From NCBI GenBank assembly GCA_946699065.1, contig CAMPDV010000315.1:248001-312000 (forward strand): a DNA stretch of 64,000 nucleotides, read 5' to 3'. Both the position numbers and the translations under genes were made by a program. Shown here one piece after another: positions 11,221-23,549 of this stretch. Origin of the DNA: Loxodes magnus. Lineage: Eukaryota; Ciliophora; Karyorelictea; Loxodida; Loxodidae. How positions within the stretch are numbered: the stretch's first letter is position 1; each line of letters opens with the position of its first letter. A model generated the notes under the pieces. That model saw only the letters and a list, made by a program, of their open reading frames with translations. It made no database searches and was not told the DNA's origin.

Positions 11221-13824
11221 ATGTAAATAAATCTGAAAAATGCTAAAGAATATATCAATGAAGGTCTTGCATTGAAAAATGTAGGTAGTTACAATGAAGC
11301 TATTCAATGTTACGATACTGCTATTCAATTAAATCCCAAAAATGCAATTGCTTACAGGAATAAAAGTCTTACATTGGATAATTTAAGTAGATGCAATGAA
11401 GCTATTGTATGTTACGATACTGCTATTCAATTAGATCCCAAAGAAACCACTGCTTACAACAATAAAGGTCATGTACTTAACATTTTAGGTAAATACAATG
11501 AAGCTATTTAATGCTACGATACTGCTATTAAATTAGATCCCAAAAATGTTATTGCTTACAACAATAAAGGTCATGTACTTAACATTTTAGGTAGTTACAA
11601 TGAATCTATTCAGTGCTACGATACTGCTATTCAATTAGTTCCCAAAAATGTTATTGCTTACAACAATAAAGGTCATGTACTTAACATTTTAGGTAGTTAC
11701 AATGAAGCTATTCAGTGCTACGATACTGCTATTCAATTAGTTCCCAAAAATGTTATTACTTACAACAATAAAGCTGATGTATTGAATAATTTAGGTAGAT
11801 GCAATGAAGCTATTCAATGTTACGATACTGCTATTCAATTAGATCCCAAAGATGCAATTACTTACAGGAATAAAGGTCTTGCCATGGATAATTTAGGTAG
11901 ATACAATGAAGCTATTAAATGCTTCGATACTGCTATTAAATTAGATCCCAAAGATGCAATTACTTACAACAATAAAGTTCTTGCATTGAATAATTTAGAT
12001 AGATATAATGAAGCTATTCAATTAGTTCCCAAAAATGTTATTGTTTACAACAATAAAGCTGATGTATTGAATAATTTAGGTAGATGCAATGAAGCTATTC
12101 AATGTTACGATACTGCTATTAAATTAGATCCCAAAAATGTTATTGCTTACAACAATAAAGGTCTTGCCATGGATAATTTAGGTAGAAACAATGAAGCTAT
12201 TCAATGCTACGATACTGCTATTAAATTAGATCCTAAAAATGTTATTACTTACAACAATAAAGGTGATGCATTGAATAATTTAGGTAGATGCAATGAAGCT
12301 ATTAAATGCTACGATACTGCTATTCAATTAGATCCTAATAATACCACTGCTTACAACAATAAAGGTTACGTCCTTAACAATTTGGGCAAATACAATGAAG
12401 CTATTTAAAGTCTAAACTAAGCCATTGAACTAGATCCTACATTTCCAAATTCCTAAAATCATAAAAGTTTTTCTCTTTATAAGCTTGGAAGACATTCTGA
12501 GGCCATCAACTACAGTAATAAGGCTATTTAACTTAATCCAAGCTATGCAAAAACCTATTTCAATAAAGGCTTAATTCTTCAAGCATTAAATGAAAACTAA
12601 GAAGCACTTGAATGTTTCACTAAAGCACACTAACTCGATAGCAAACTAGAAATTCCTCAGATATATTCTACTAATTAAAGTTAATAAACACGAAATCCAA
12701 CTAAATTAGAAGATATTTGGTAACTTTTACAGTAAAATGGTGCAAGCTAAGATATAAGATCTCAAATTAGGATTTGAAACTATAAAGATTTAATTCCTAA
12801 TAACTAGTTTCTAAATAACTTACAAATTTTAGGTAAAGGTGGCTATGGAACAGTTTATCTTATTAATATTGATGGTTCAGATTATGCTCTTAAATTAATG
12901 AATTAAAAGGGAGATTCATAAGAATTAATAGATGCATTTTATCTTGAATGCTAATCTCTTTTATAAGTGAATAACTAAAGGGTTCTTAAACTTGTAGGAG
13001 TTTCCATTGATACTTCAGCTGAAGGAAATGGTAGGTTTTGCCTTCTAACTGATTACATGCCTAAGGGAAGCTTATTCTAAGTAATTAGTTGTAAATGACT
13101 ATTTCCAGAATGTGAAGAAGGATCAGCTATAAGATTTTATAAGAAACTAAATTTGCTGAGCTAGATAGCTGAAGGTTTGCAGGCAATTCATTCCAGAAAC
13201 TTGATTCATAGAGATATGAAATCTCTTAATATTCTATTAGATGATTCAGATTCACCTAAAATAGCTGATCTTGGATTATTACATGAATCAAGTATAAAGA
13301 CTACGAAAGAATAAAAAGGATCACTTCAATGAATGGCTCCCGAACTTTTGGACAGCAAAGTATTTTAAAAGAGTGATATATGATCTTTAGCTTGTATAGG
13401 AATAGAAATATTTAATGAGTAGTTACCTTTTCCAGATCTAGATTCATTAGTTTAAATAATGAAGGCAGTTTATTTTGATAAGCAAATTCCTTAATTTTCA
13501 GATGAAATAAATTAAGAGCCAGAATTAGCTTAGCTTTTATAATAATGCTTCAGTTTTGAATAAAGCAATAGACCTGATATTTATAGCTTCAAAAAATAGA
13601 TAGATTCCCTAAAATAAAAGTGGAAACTAATCAGTTAATAGTCAAATAAGATACCTTAAAATAAGCAATAAATAAATTCATAAAAATTGGATATGAAATA
13701 AGCCTAAGAAGCTGCTAATGTTTAAAATTAAGGTTAAATTTAATAAAATATAGCATAAACAGGATTACAAGTTGAGTAGTTAAATACCTAAAAGCTAAGC
13801 AAGAAAGAAGAGAAAAAGAGTTGA
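11221..13824 (+). CDS. TPR-repeat protein kinase
   Basis: One unbroken frame of 867 codons. About 14 TPRs (residues about 10-480) follow the consensus YNNKGLALNNLGRYNEAIQC. At DNA level they are near-identical 102-base units, one of which (about 12011) is shortened. A protein kinase domain follows (about 535-793): glycine loop LGKGGYGTVYLI, YALKLM lysine, HRDMKSLNILLD catalytic loop, ADLGL in place of DFG, and MAPEL. TGA is read as Trp in the activation segment (13330-13332, W before MAPEL) and in SDIW (13379-13381). The likely role is a Ser/Thr or dual-specificity kinase recruited through its TPR superhelix. The end at TGA 13822 is the first plausible stop; the frame stays open beyond with a faint TPR-like stretch (about 13837-13920), so a longer protein is possible. 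The ATG at 11221 is in frame. An ATG at 11072 in another frame reads MGTSTSKQ, a myristoylation-like start, and would need a short intron or a shift to join. Confidence 0.85.
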
Positions 13825-14989
13825 TAAGGAAATGACTTATGATTTTATAATTTAAGATATTAAATGCTTAATTATCCTGCTTGAATTTTCTTAGCATATT
13901 ATAAAGAATATATTATCTTAAATCCAATTGAAACAAATCTAATAAGCAAATGACTTATATAAATAGCAGCAATTTGATATAGTTAGCTAACCTTCGTTTT
14001 ATTAGATGTTGCATTAACTTTTTCTCTTTAATTTAGAAATTATTTGATCTTAGTCTGTTTATACTAAAATTTAATTTCTTATTTTACCTTTCCTTTGTAG
14101 AATTATTCGTATATTTTCTTTGATGTAATCTAAAATTTCTGAAATTTGATTGAAACATTCATTATGCTGAATCTGTGTTATATGTTAAGTTTTATAACCA
14201 GGAAATAGATTCTTTTCACAGAGTCAACAGTGTTTAATCTTCCTTATACAGTTAATGGTCAAGTTTTTTATTAAAATAGTAGATTTTTATTCTAGAAGCT
14301 TGTAATCTTAGACTTTATATTTATCCCTTTTAGTTCATTTTTTAAAGTTTTTAAAAATTTCACCATCAAAAATAAACAACTCCTTTGCTGAACTTTTCGT
14401 TTATCTTATTATGTGATTACTCAGTCAATTGGAGATAATAGTACTTCTGATAATGACATCTTCTCTTTAAAATGGATTAAAGTATTATGATTAGGTACTG
14501 GATTTAAGAATAAAGCAGTTATTATCAAAATACCTTATGAAGATATATAATCTAATAAAATATAAATAAAAGAAATATTTCTTATTTTAATATTCAGCGT
14601 TAAAAGGAATATATCATATTCTAATAAAAGAAAGCAAAATTTTTGCTTGTATTAGATGTCTCTTCTATTTATTGCCTCAAGACAATGTCTGTAACTATTT
14701 TACTATATTATTATAAAAAATAAAGTTTTTATATTATTAATTTATTACTCTTAAAAGTAGCTGCAAATACATTTTATTACTATGATATTCTCAAATAAAT
14801 ATCTATCTACCTTTAAATGTTTCTCACTTATTCATAGTCTTTTTTACTCTCTCTTACAAGTAAATTATTTCACTATTATTAACCATTATTTTAGACTAGC
14901 AAAAATACACTATTTTTATTGATTACTTAGTTTTAAAGACTAATATATTTTAGTTTTTTTGGATGTAAAAATGTTTTTTGCTTAATTTT

Positions 14990-15720
14990 TTTCCTTTACA
15001 TCTATGGATATATCTTCTGTTTATATCCTATTAATTAAGAGTTATTGCTCATAATAATCAAGGACATTGCAAAGCTAATAGTTACTAAAAGTATATTTTT
15101 TTACTTTTATTGCCCTTCTTTATTATTAAGAGTTTCTGCTAGTTTTTCTCAGATTATTACTCGTTTATTAGGTTCACTTTTAAAGGTATTTTTACTCAAA
15201 GTCTTGCTTCTACTTGTTTAAAGATCTTTTTTATGCATTCTTACGATTTCACATCTTCTAAACAAACTCAGCTCTCATTTATAAATTTATATACAACATT
15301 AATATTGCTATCCATCTTTTACATATACTATATCAAACTTTCTTACATTTCATCTCTTCTTGCTCCAGTAGCTATATTTTATATGGTCTCTTAACTTTTT
15401 AATAATTTTTCTATCTTTCGTAGTCAAAATTTTTTTCATAAATACTTTAGTTTAAACATACGCAAACTATCAATCAATCTACTATAATTCAAACTGATTC
15501 GTTCAAAGCTTTTTCATCTCCTTATTTTTATCTTTAGATTATTAAATAATTTAGACTTAGTACTTAGATTTTATAACTTATCCTTCATACAGATAAATCT
15601 TATTTTCATTTCTTTAGTTCTTCAAGATTAGGTAGGAAAAAGTAATTATTCCTCTTTGTTAGTAGTTTCAGTACAAGATTTGATGGATTCCTTTTTAAGT
15701 TTATAGTAATAAAATGTAAT
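14990..15720 (-). CDS. Unrecognised coding candidate (minus strand)
   Basis: Read on the minus strand with the stopless code, one frame gives a charged, helix-prone sequence over about 240 codons, for example SFERISLNYSRLIDSL, GARRDEMQESLIQYMQKM and VCLEDVKSQECIKKIF, with a few TGA read as Trp. No start, stop or family can be assigned, and hydrophilic composition is the only support. The frame may continue towards 14600. The plus strand from 13825 to 14990 shows nothing convincing. Confidence 0.27.
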
Positions 15721-16699
15721 AAATGTGTAAAGTGATTTAAATATAGTTCATAGTTAAATAAGCAGCAATATTTACTTTTAAGCTACTTTTAATTAAATTA
15801 TTATACTTTAAGTTTAAATAATTATATGATGTTATTAAGTTGGATTAGTAAATACTATTAAAGTTTATTCTTTTATAGTAATAAAAAGAGTTCACATTTA
15901 ATCTATTTATCTTTATTTAGATTACTCTAAAAATCAATTTTAGTGCTAAATAAAAGAGATAAATTCCTTTTTAGCGTTAGTTGTAACAGATAAATATCTA
16001 TTTTAATATAATTCATTCGTAGCTTACTTATATTTAGCTAGGATTTCAAAAATATATCTACTATTTCTTCAGATTATAGCATACTTTTAATTTAGCTAAG
16101 TAATAGTTCTCATCAGTTTCCTTAGTTATATTTGAGTTTTCCAATGTAACTCTTTACTACAATGAACGTTAATAAGATTAAATAAAGGATAAAAACATTA
16201 TTAAAACACTAGATTTCTTTTTCTATTTTTAATTTGATAAGTAAGTACATTACTATAAAGAGATGTAGAGACAAGTCTAAAGCTTAGTTGTTTCAGTATA
16301 ATACTTCGTCACTTCTTAATAGTTTATTTAAGTTAAAAATATTTTATTATACTATACTGCTGCTTTTATTAGTAATAGATATATTAAAGCATTCAATAGC
16401 TACATCATAATTAATTAATCTATTAAGAGACACTCTTATATTATTATTTGATTCACTTTTTTAAGATTATTTAAAGAGTTAGATTAAGACTCTTAATTGC
16501 TTGCTCTTATTAATTATAGAAACTGATTTTCTTTTTAATTAAATAGATTTGAAATTAGATATTAATATTAGAAGCTAAACTCTTAATAACTAAAGATACT
16601 TTATTAGTAGTAAAGGTAATTTAGTTTATTACTTTAATAGTTAATATCCTATTTAAATAATTTAATGCTATAGCTAATATATCTTTAGTATCATTTCCT

Positions 16700-17770
16700 T
16701 CTATTTTGACCAATAAACTCTCTCTTGCCAACTATCCTCCTTTGTATTTTCTTAAAGTTGCTTGGCGTTAGTCTCAGTAGATTTATAGAAAATTTGTTGA
16801 GTAACTTGAAGATTTTCAGCATTTCCTTTCCATGTCTTTAAAGTGGTGCTCTATAGGACACGTCCGAAACTGAAACTTAAGTTCTATGGGCGTCTTTCCT
16901 ATGGAATTAAGTTGATAATATTTAAGAAGGCGGTAGCTTATTCCTATGAGAATCCTCTAGATAAGAAGTTAAAAGTTGGAAAAACAAATGGAATGGTTCT
17001 GCGGAGAGTTCTAGCTGTGTATCAAGCAATATCAGCTGGTTCGATTTTGGGATCTTCAAATCCAGGAGTTACCATGTTTGGCTTGAGCATGCATCCTTCT
17101 CAGAGAATTCCGTTAACATGTAAAGCTATGATGACTGTAGTTTAAACTCTTTCAGCTATTCTGGCGCATACTTCAATATGATAGGTATCATCAACCAAAA
17201 CTTCAGGCTCTACAATTGGGCAAAGTCCATCAGCTTGAGAGATTGAAGCCTATCTTGCCAAAACCCATGCATTTTTCTAAATAGCTAATTCAGAGTGTTG
17301 TCCTTTACCAACGTAGATTTTTTATACATTTCTTCATTTTGAGAATCTTGCTCCTTCTTTGTACCATTCTTGGATTCTAGTTTCGAGTTTATCTAAAGTG
17401 TAGTTTTCTACGGTTTGCAAGAAACAAAGTTCAGAGTCTTGTCTTAGTTCCTGACACTACTTCGTTTTCTTGTAGTAATATTACGAATGGCTTTCAATCA
17501 GTACATTTCTAGTAAAGAGTTACTGAGTACATAATAACACAAGAAATCTATTGTCCAATTCCTGGGGTTGAGAAGAGCAGCTCTCTCCAGGCTCTTCTAT
17601 TATTTTCTTCATTAGCAAGTCCAATTTAATCAAAGCGTTTTCCAATTGTTTCTGTTGATTCATCAGTAATTAAGATAACTTTTTCTTTGGTTCCGATTTT
17701 TGGGGCCTTTTTAATTAGCTCTTCTTTGAATGTAGTTGCTTTTGAAGATTTTTTTGGTTCTATTATTAAT
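16700..17770 (-). pseudogene. Class I fructose-bisphosphate aldolase, decayed copy
   Basis: Catalyses cleavage of fructose 1,6-bisphosphate in glycolysis. Minus-strand motifs in order: ILITDESTETIGKRFDQIG (Asp of the ADES block kept), NRRAWRELLFSTPGIG, SKWRNV (Lys of the KWR block), CPIVEPEVL, LWEGCMLKPNMVTPG (Schiff-base Lys block kept) and FSFGRVLQSTTLKTW near the C-terminus. TGA is Trp in SKWR and several other places. The frame shifts by one base near 17440, and the GIKVDKG block expected there is not recognisable (VSGTKT remains). No ATG precedes the first block. GC content and codon texture exceed the surroundings. It is either a pseudogene or a gene damaged by assembly errors. The plus-strand ORF at 16843-17145 is only its antisense shadow. 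Confidence 0.82.
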
Positions 17771-17799
17771 TAAATATAATTCTATTAATTAGCTTAATA

Positions 17800-18560
17800 A
17801 TAAGATACAACTATACGTAATAGGAGTATCTTATCTCTAACTATGCTTATTAAATATAAAAATAAATATATTTTACTATATAATTTGGTTATTCTTCATA
17901 TCTATTATCTCTTATATTATATATTAATTAAGTTATTTAATATTTTCTTAAGTAGATAATTAAAACTAAGCTACCTCTTTATATTATATTAATTTTACCT
18001 ATTTTACTAATAATTATTTATAATTATAATTTTTCTTCTAGTTACTCTCTTAGATTAATCTTATGATATTAGTTTAATAATAAGTATATCAAAGATCTTT
18101 AGTTTCTTAGTGCTTCTTAATGTCTTTATTTAATAGTTAAAGTTATATATTTTAGGTTTAAGCTTATACTAATTGGTTTTTTAAGGATGAATTAATTACT
18201 TTTATAAGATAATTTTTGAGTATTAAATGAATTTAGAATGTCTAAAGTTTATCCAATCTAATAATAGTTTCTATTTTCAATCTTGTTAATAATATCTTAG
18301 CTCTATTAGCAGACTAATCAATTTATTTCTCTTTTTATGTATCTTTTGAATAATCTAAATATCTATCTGGGTCTAGTCAAACTATCAAAGTATAATACCT
18401 TTTTTCACCCCTTTAATAAAATATAAGACTGGCAAATGCTAATAATTGTAGGAAATAAGAATCTAGACATTAAGAGGAGCAAGTTTTAGGAGTATAAAAT
18501 AAGAGTAGGTTTCTTCATTTATTTACATAAGAACAACTATTTGAATAGCTCATACTAAGA
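17800..18560. other. AT-rich spacer without recognisable features
   Basis: Very AT-rich sequence with no motif, repeat or coherent frame that I can support. It separates the aldolase remnant from a weak coding region. Confidence 0.4.
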
Positions 18561-20945
18561 ATGCAACTTTAGTCTTTTTCAAATGTTCAAAAGTAAATAC
18601 AAATAATTTCGTTCCCAAAGATACAGAAATATTTCCTTTAAACTTTGATTATAATAAATAAAGCCTAGATGCATCAAACCTAAATATTAATAAATTAGTT
18701 CAAAGTAAAGTTCCTAAATAATACATTGAAGTAGTTAAAGCAGAACTTCTATAGCTTTTATAATCTTTAATAGTCTTGATTTTAGTTCTTAAAGAGATAA
18801 TTTAGATACTTTGGGTAAATAATCCCCATAAATAAAAGTCTTTCTTGGTATAAATTGTATATTTTAGATAGCGTAGTATTAAACTAGCTGATATGCTAGA
18901 CTTTCCAATCTTTATCATAATAAGCTAAGTTACTTAGAACCTCTAGTTATTTTAAAATTGTACAGTGTAATTGCATTTAATAATAGTTGGTATAGTAATC
19001 TAAAGAGATTGATGTATAAATAGGTATTATAAAGTTAATAATATGATTATATTTTAGCTTCTTAAAATAAGAAGTAGTAGTATATTAAATTCTAGAACTA
19101 GATGAAGGATTTCTTATCTTACAACTTTGTATAGTTTTGCTTTGGGTTGAAGATTAAATTAGGCTAGCAACTGAGTAGTATTTAAAATGATAGTTGGGTA
19201 TAATATTGGTTGATATTTCTCTCAAGCATAAGCTTGTAAAGAAGTGTTTTGTCCAGTGTTTGTTAATTAATTATTAGTATAATATGCTTTTATTATGGTT
19301 TGATTTGGTTAAGCAATTAAGCTTTAAATAGATTTTATGCTAATTTGATTTATAATAGATAATATCTTTGATAACTATATAACTATTGACTAGATAAAGT
19401 AAGATTAATTAGTTTGCTTTGGAGAGAATTGGTCAGTTTGTAAATACTTAGATGATTCTTAATTTTTGCATGACTCTGTATAAATAATTTTCTCCTAGAT
19501 TTGATAAATAAGGATATGTCACTGAACGCATTATATCTACTTACTAGAATAAAGTAGATTAGAGTTGGAAGACTAAGAAAAAGTAAAATGGAGATAGATG
19601 AAGATATTTAAAGGATAATGCTAAATAAGCAAATAGCTAGATAAATGATAATTGTAATAATATTCCTCTTCAAAACTTCTCATAACTGCTCCTTGTTTCT
19701 TTAGCAGTTTAATATCCTTTATTTAGTTCAAATTTTATCATTCTAAACTATATGAAAGTTACATAAAATCATTAGATTAATTGTAAAAAGGTTCGATAAG
19801 AGCGAATAAAACAGCTACCTTAACCCAATTCATGCAACAATACTTTCATATCTCAACATCTACTGCTTTTTTCAAACTATTCAAACTACCTTAACAAAAT
19901 TTTGTTTCAACTCTTAGCAAAGTAAAAAACTTGTGTGCTGCTTTAAAGTTATGGGAAATCTGGGATCATTATAAAGAGATTTTAAAATAGATAAATTAAG
20001 AAAATAAATATAGTACTGTAGAATAGTTGATCAGTATAAATCTAGGATATAGCACTATTTCTTTTGAATAGCAATGATAAATCTAAGTTATTAATCCCTC
20101 TAAATTTAAAAATAAAGGTTAATTAAAACTAAATCAAATTAAATTTGATGTATCTATTAATATCTAAAAGAAAATAATAAAGAAGCTAGTAGTAATCTTA
20201 TATCTTTGATCTAAATCTGTTTTTTTAGTATTTATATAAAGTAATTAAATTATTAATGCTAGCCTATTAAATTTGTTAATCATTAACTTTAAAACTCCTT
20301 TTAGATCTTTATTTATGGTATATATAATTATCACTTAATTATTATTAATTAATTCTAAGAGACCTTCTAATTAAGAAATAGCTAGTATATTATATAATTA
20401 GATATTCGGTGTGTGTCAATCTATTACACCTTCATATTGTAAATTACAATCATCACTAATTAATAATCATATGCCTATTTTTTTGCGCCTCTTAATACTA
20501 ACATGACAGCATATCAATTGAATCCCTTTATACTTAACATATGCAAACTAAAACTCTTACTAAAGTAGAAAGTATTTGGGATTTTAAAGGTATTTTTGGA
20601 TTTAAGTGTAAAGGTGGTTCAAAATAGCTAAATAAGCTAGATAATCCAAAGCAAAAGCTCAAATATTAGTTCTATTTATAGTTGATCAGAATGAATTTAG
20701 TAATAGTAATTGACTTGATTATGGTATATTTCAATGAAGGTATTTTAATAACAGTTTTGGTGTATATTTTTGGATACTCTCGAGATATAAAGAAGAACAT
20801 ATTAAGAATAACTCTTATAATAGCATTAATTAATGGGTATCTGCTAAATAGCTTTTCTCTATTGTATAGAGTTTATGCATATTTATCTTTTTATTTACTA
20901 TCCATAGTTACTACCCTGACTTCCTTAGGAATGATATTCAATTAG
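18560..20945 (+). other. Weak coding region, possibly one or two unknown genes
   Basis: Two stretches look protein-like under the stopless code. About 18598-19310 gives sequence such as FVPKDTEIFPLNFDYNKQ and ALGQRLNQASNQVVFKM. About 19755-20160 gives SYIKSLDQLQKGSIRANK and VKNLCAALKLWEIWDHYKEI. The last part (20690-20945) encodes hydrophobic segments (LVIVIDLIMVYF, GILITVLVYIFGY) that could be two or three membrane helices. Frames are not shown to be continuous between these parts and no family was recognised. Confidence 0.27.
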
Positions 20946-21839
20946 CTTCAAATTTTCCATTAAGCAAGCATTTCTTACTTTTCTTCTTCACTTTTCTTAG
21001 AAATCTTATCATTCTAAGTCTAGTATTTTTATTTCAACTACTTAACTGATCTTCAGACTCTTTTTCTTACTTTTCTTCTTCACTTTTATAATTTCATTTT
21101 TCAATTTTTGTTAGTTTTTATTTTCTTTGATTTCCCGCTATTACACTGAGGCACAAGATATTGTTTTTATTTAATATATTATTCACTTCACTTTTTCAAA
21201 ATATTTTATTTAAATTTTTATTTTTGATTGCATCAATTTGAAAAAATATTTAGCTTACTTTTCTAGACATACTTATTTGTGTATTTTTTTTTATGATTTC
21301 TTTAATTGTCTTTTCAATTGAATTTTTTTTAATATTGTTTTTGCAAAATGTTTTTATTTTTTTATTAGATAAATAAAAAAAATTTTTTTACGCAATAAAC
21401 ATTTTTTTATATTTATCGTATCTTATTCTTTGTAATAAAGAAAATAGCAAGATGCGTTTTTTTAATCATATTTTCTCTACATGAGAACTTTATAAAAAAT
21501 TAGCTTTTTTAATAAATGGTTTTATTTTTTTATTCACATTTAAAATAAAAATTTTCCTCTTTTTCGAAGGCTATTAATAACTTAAATAATTTTATAAAGT
21601 TTTTTAATTTAGATTTTTTTAGAAAGTCAATTACTTTTTTATTATGTTTTCAAATTTTTTTAAACCCAAAATCTTTTATTCTTGTTTCGTCCTTAGATCT
21701 TTTTTAGAACTAAACTCTTACTCCATAATTGCATTTGCACTTTTTTCATTTTGAAATCATTTTAATTTCTTTTAGATATCTATATATTCATTAAACGAAT
21801 AAAAAATAGTTTTTTAAGCTTTTGTTTAAAAACATTTTA

Positions 21840-22860
21840 ACGTTTATTCAGTCTGAAGCAGGTTTTGTATTGTAAAAAGCTTAGCAAAAAGTAAAATTAA
21901 ATTTTTCACAATGTAAGGATGAATTTGATCTTTTTTCTACTTTTATTAACTCTTAAAATCAAAAAACATTTTCATTACCAAAAAATCAAAATAATTATCA
22001 CAACCCAATTCAAAAAAATTTGGCACAACCCAATATCAAAACATTTCGAAATCAAAATTTTAAATTTTATCCTCATTTTTTATGATCCCATTTATTCTCA
22101 AAACCCTTTTATCTTTTATAACCTTTTTGAAAATTTGTTCCTTTCTGAGCTTTATCTATCCCGATTTCCCCCAGTTTGTTCCGTCCCAGATCCTCCCTAT
22201 AGTATAAAACGCTGAGTAAAAAAAGGCTTTCACATTTTTTCAATTTTTAAAACTCTTTATTACTTTCAGAATTCCAAAATTTATTTTTTTAAAAAATAAA
22301 TGCTTTATTTCAAAATTTTTTAAGTTTATTCCGTCCGAAAAAAGTCTTGCAGTGTAAAAAGCTGAGCAAAAAAACAAAATTAAATTTTTCACGATTTGAT
22401 GCTTAGAATACTCTTATTCGCCTTTCATTTAGCTCTAGAAATCAAAAAAAATAACCAAAACTCAACTCTTAAAATTTTTATCACGCACCAAAATCGAAAA
22501 TTTTCAAATAAAAAAAACAAAAGCTTGTAAAACCAAAACTTAAATCTTCGAAACCAAAATACAAAATCAAAAGTTTTCAAATCCAATATCAAAATTTTCA
22601 AAACCAAAATCAACAATTTTCATATCCATATTCAAAAAAATTTCAAAACTAAAATTTTTAAAACCAAAATCAAAAAAAATATCTCAATTTTTTTATTCCC
22701 ATTTTTTCGAAAGCCCTTTTATACTTATAAACTTTTTCTTAAAAAAATTTATTCCTTTTTGACCTTCTACCAATCCCGAAATCCTCCAGCTTGTTCCGTC
22801 CCAACTCAGCCCTATAGTGTAAAACGCTGAGCAAAAAAAGGCTTTCACACTTTTCGCCAT
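21840..22860. repeat. Imperfect tandem repeat, two units of about 480 bp
   Basis: A block with a TTCCGTCC-like start, 13-16 variable bases, then TGTAAAA(A/C)GCTGAGCAAAAA occurs at about 21848, 22178, 22330 and 22795. Alternating blocks are followed by AAATTAAATTTTTCAC or by GGCTTTCACA. This resolves into two imperfect units (about 21845-22325 and 22326-22855). A related block lies at about 61880-61905. No coding potential was recognised. From 20950 to 21840 the sequence is T-rich spacer. Confidence 0.6.
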
Positions 22861-23059
22861 TTTCAGGGCTTCTAACTCATCCAAATTTAATCTGCTGTCC
22901 ATTTATTATATAGTATACTAAATTTTTCCTATCGTAAAAACACATTATGCTTACTTGCATTTAATATAAAGATTATAACAAACGTAACTAAATTTTAGAC
23001 AACACAAATCGCAACAGCACATAACTCAAAAAAAAACTAATACTATACTAAAAAATTAA

Positions 23060-23330
23060 AATTTTTTCGGCTAGTACATACTCTGAACATTTTTCTAAAC
23101 CCATAAAATTTAACATTTTTTTGGCTAGTACATACTCTGAAAATTTCTGCTACTAGAAAATTTAAATTTTTTTAGCCCAAATACGTACTTCAAAAAATTT
23201 AACACTGGAAAAATTCAGAACTTTTAAACTCTAATACATAACTCAAAAATTTTACTAACACTCGAAAGCTTAATTTTTTATCTCAAATTTTAATTTCTTT
23301 ACTAATACACACTTGAAAAAAAAAATTCTT
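23060..23330. repeat. Short degenerate tandem repeat
   Basis: The phrase GGCTAGTACATACTCTGAA appears at about 23069 and 23132, and weaker versions (CAAATACGTACTTC, CTAATACATAACTC, CTAATACACACTTG) follow every 60-75 bases. It lies in the spacer downstream of the RING-WD40 gene. Confidence 0.5.
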
Positions 23331-23549
23331 AAACACTCTAACATCTTTAATTAAAATTCAATTTAAAAAATTATTAATAAAATTTAACAAATTAAAAAAG
23401 ACTTAGAAAAAAATACAAAACCTTTAAATTTTTTTCTTTACTTGAAAAAATAATAAAAGAGTAAGATACTCAATAAGCATTAAGACTTAGAAAATTTTAA
23501 ACTTTTAAATGTATAAAATTAAATGGCTTAAACTTCATAAAGGAAATTC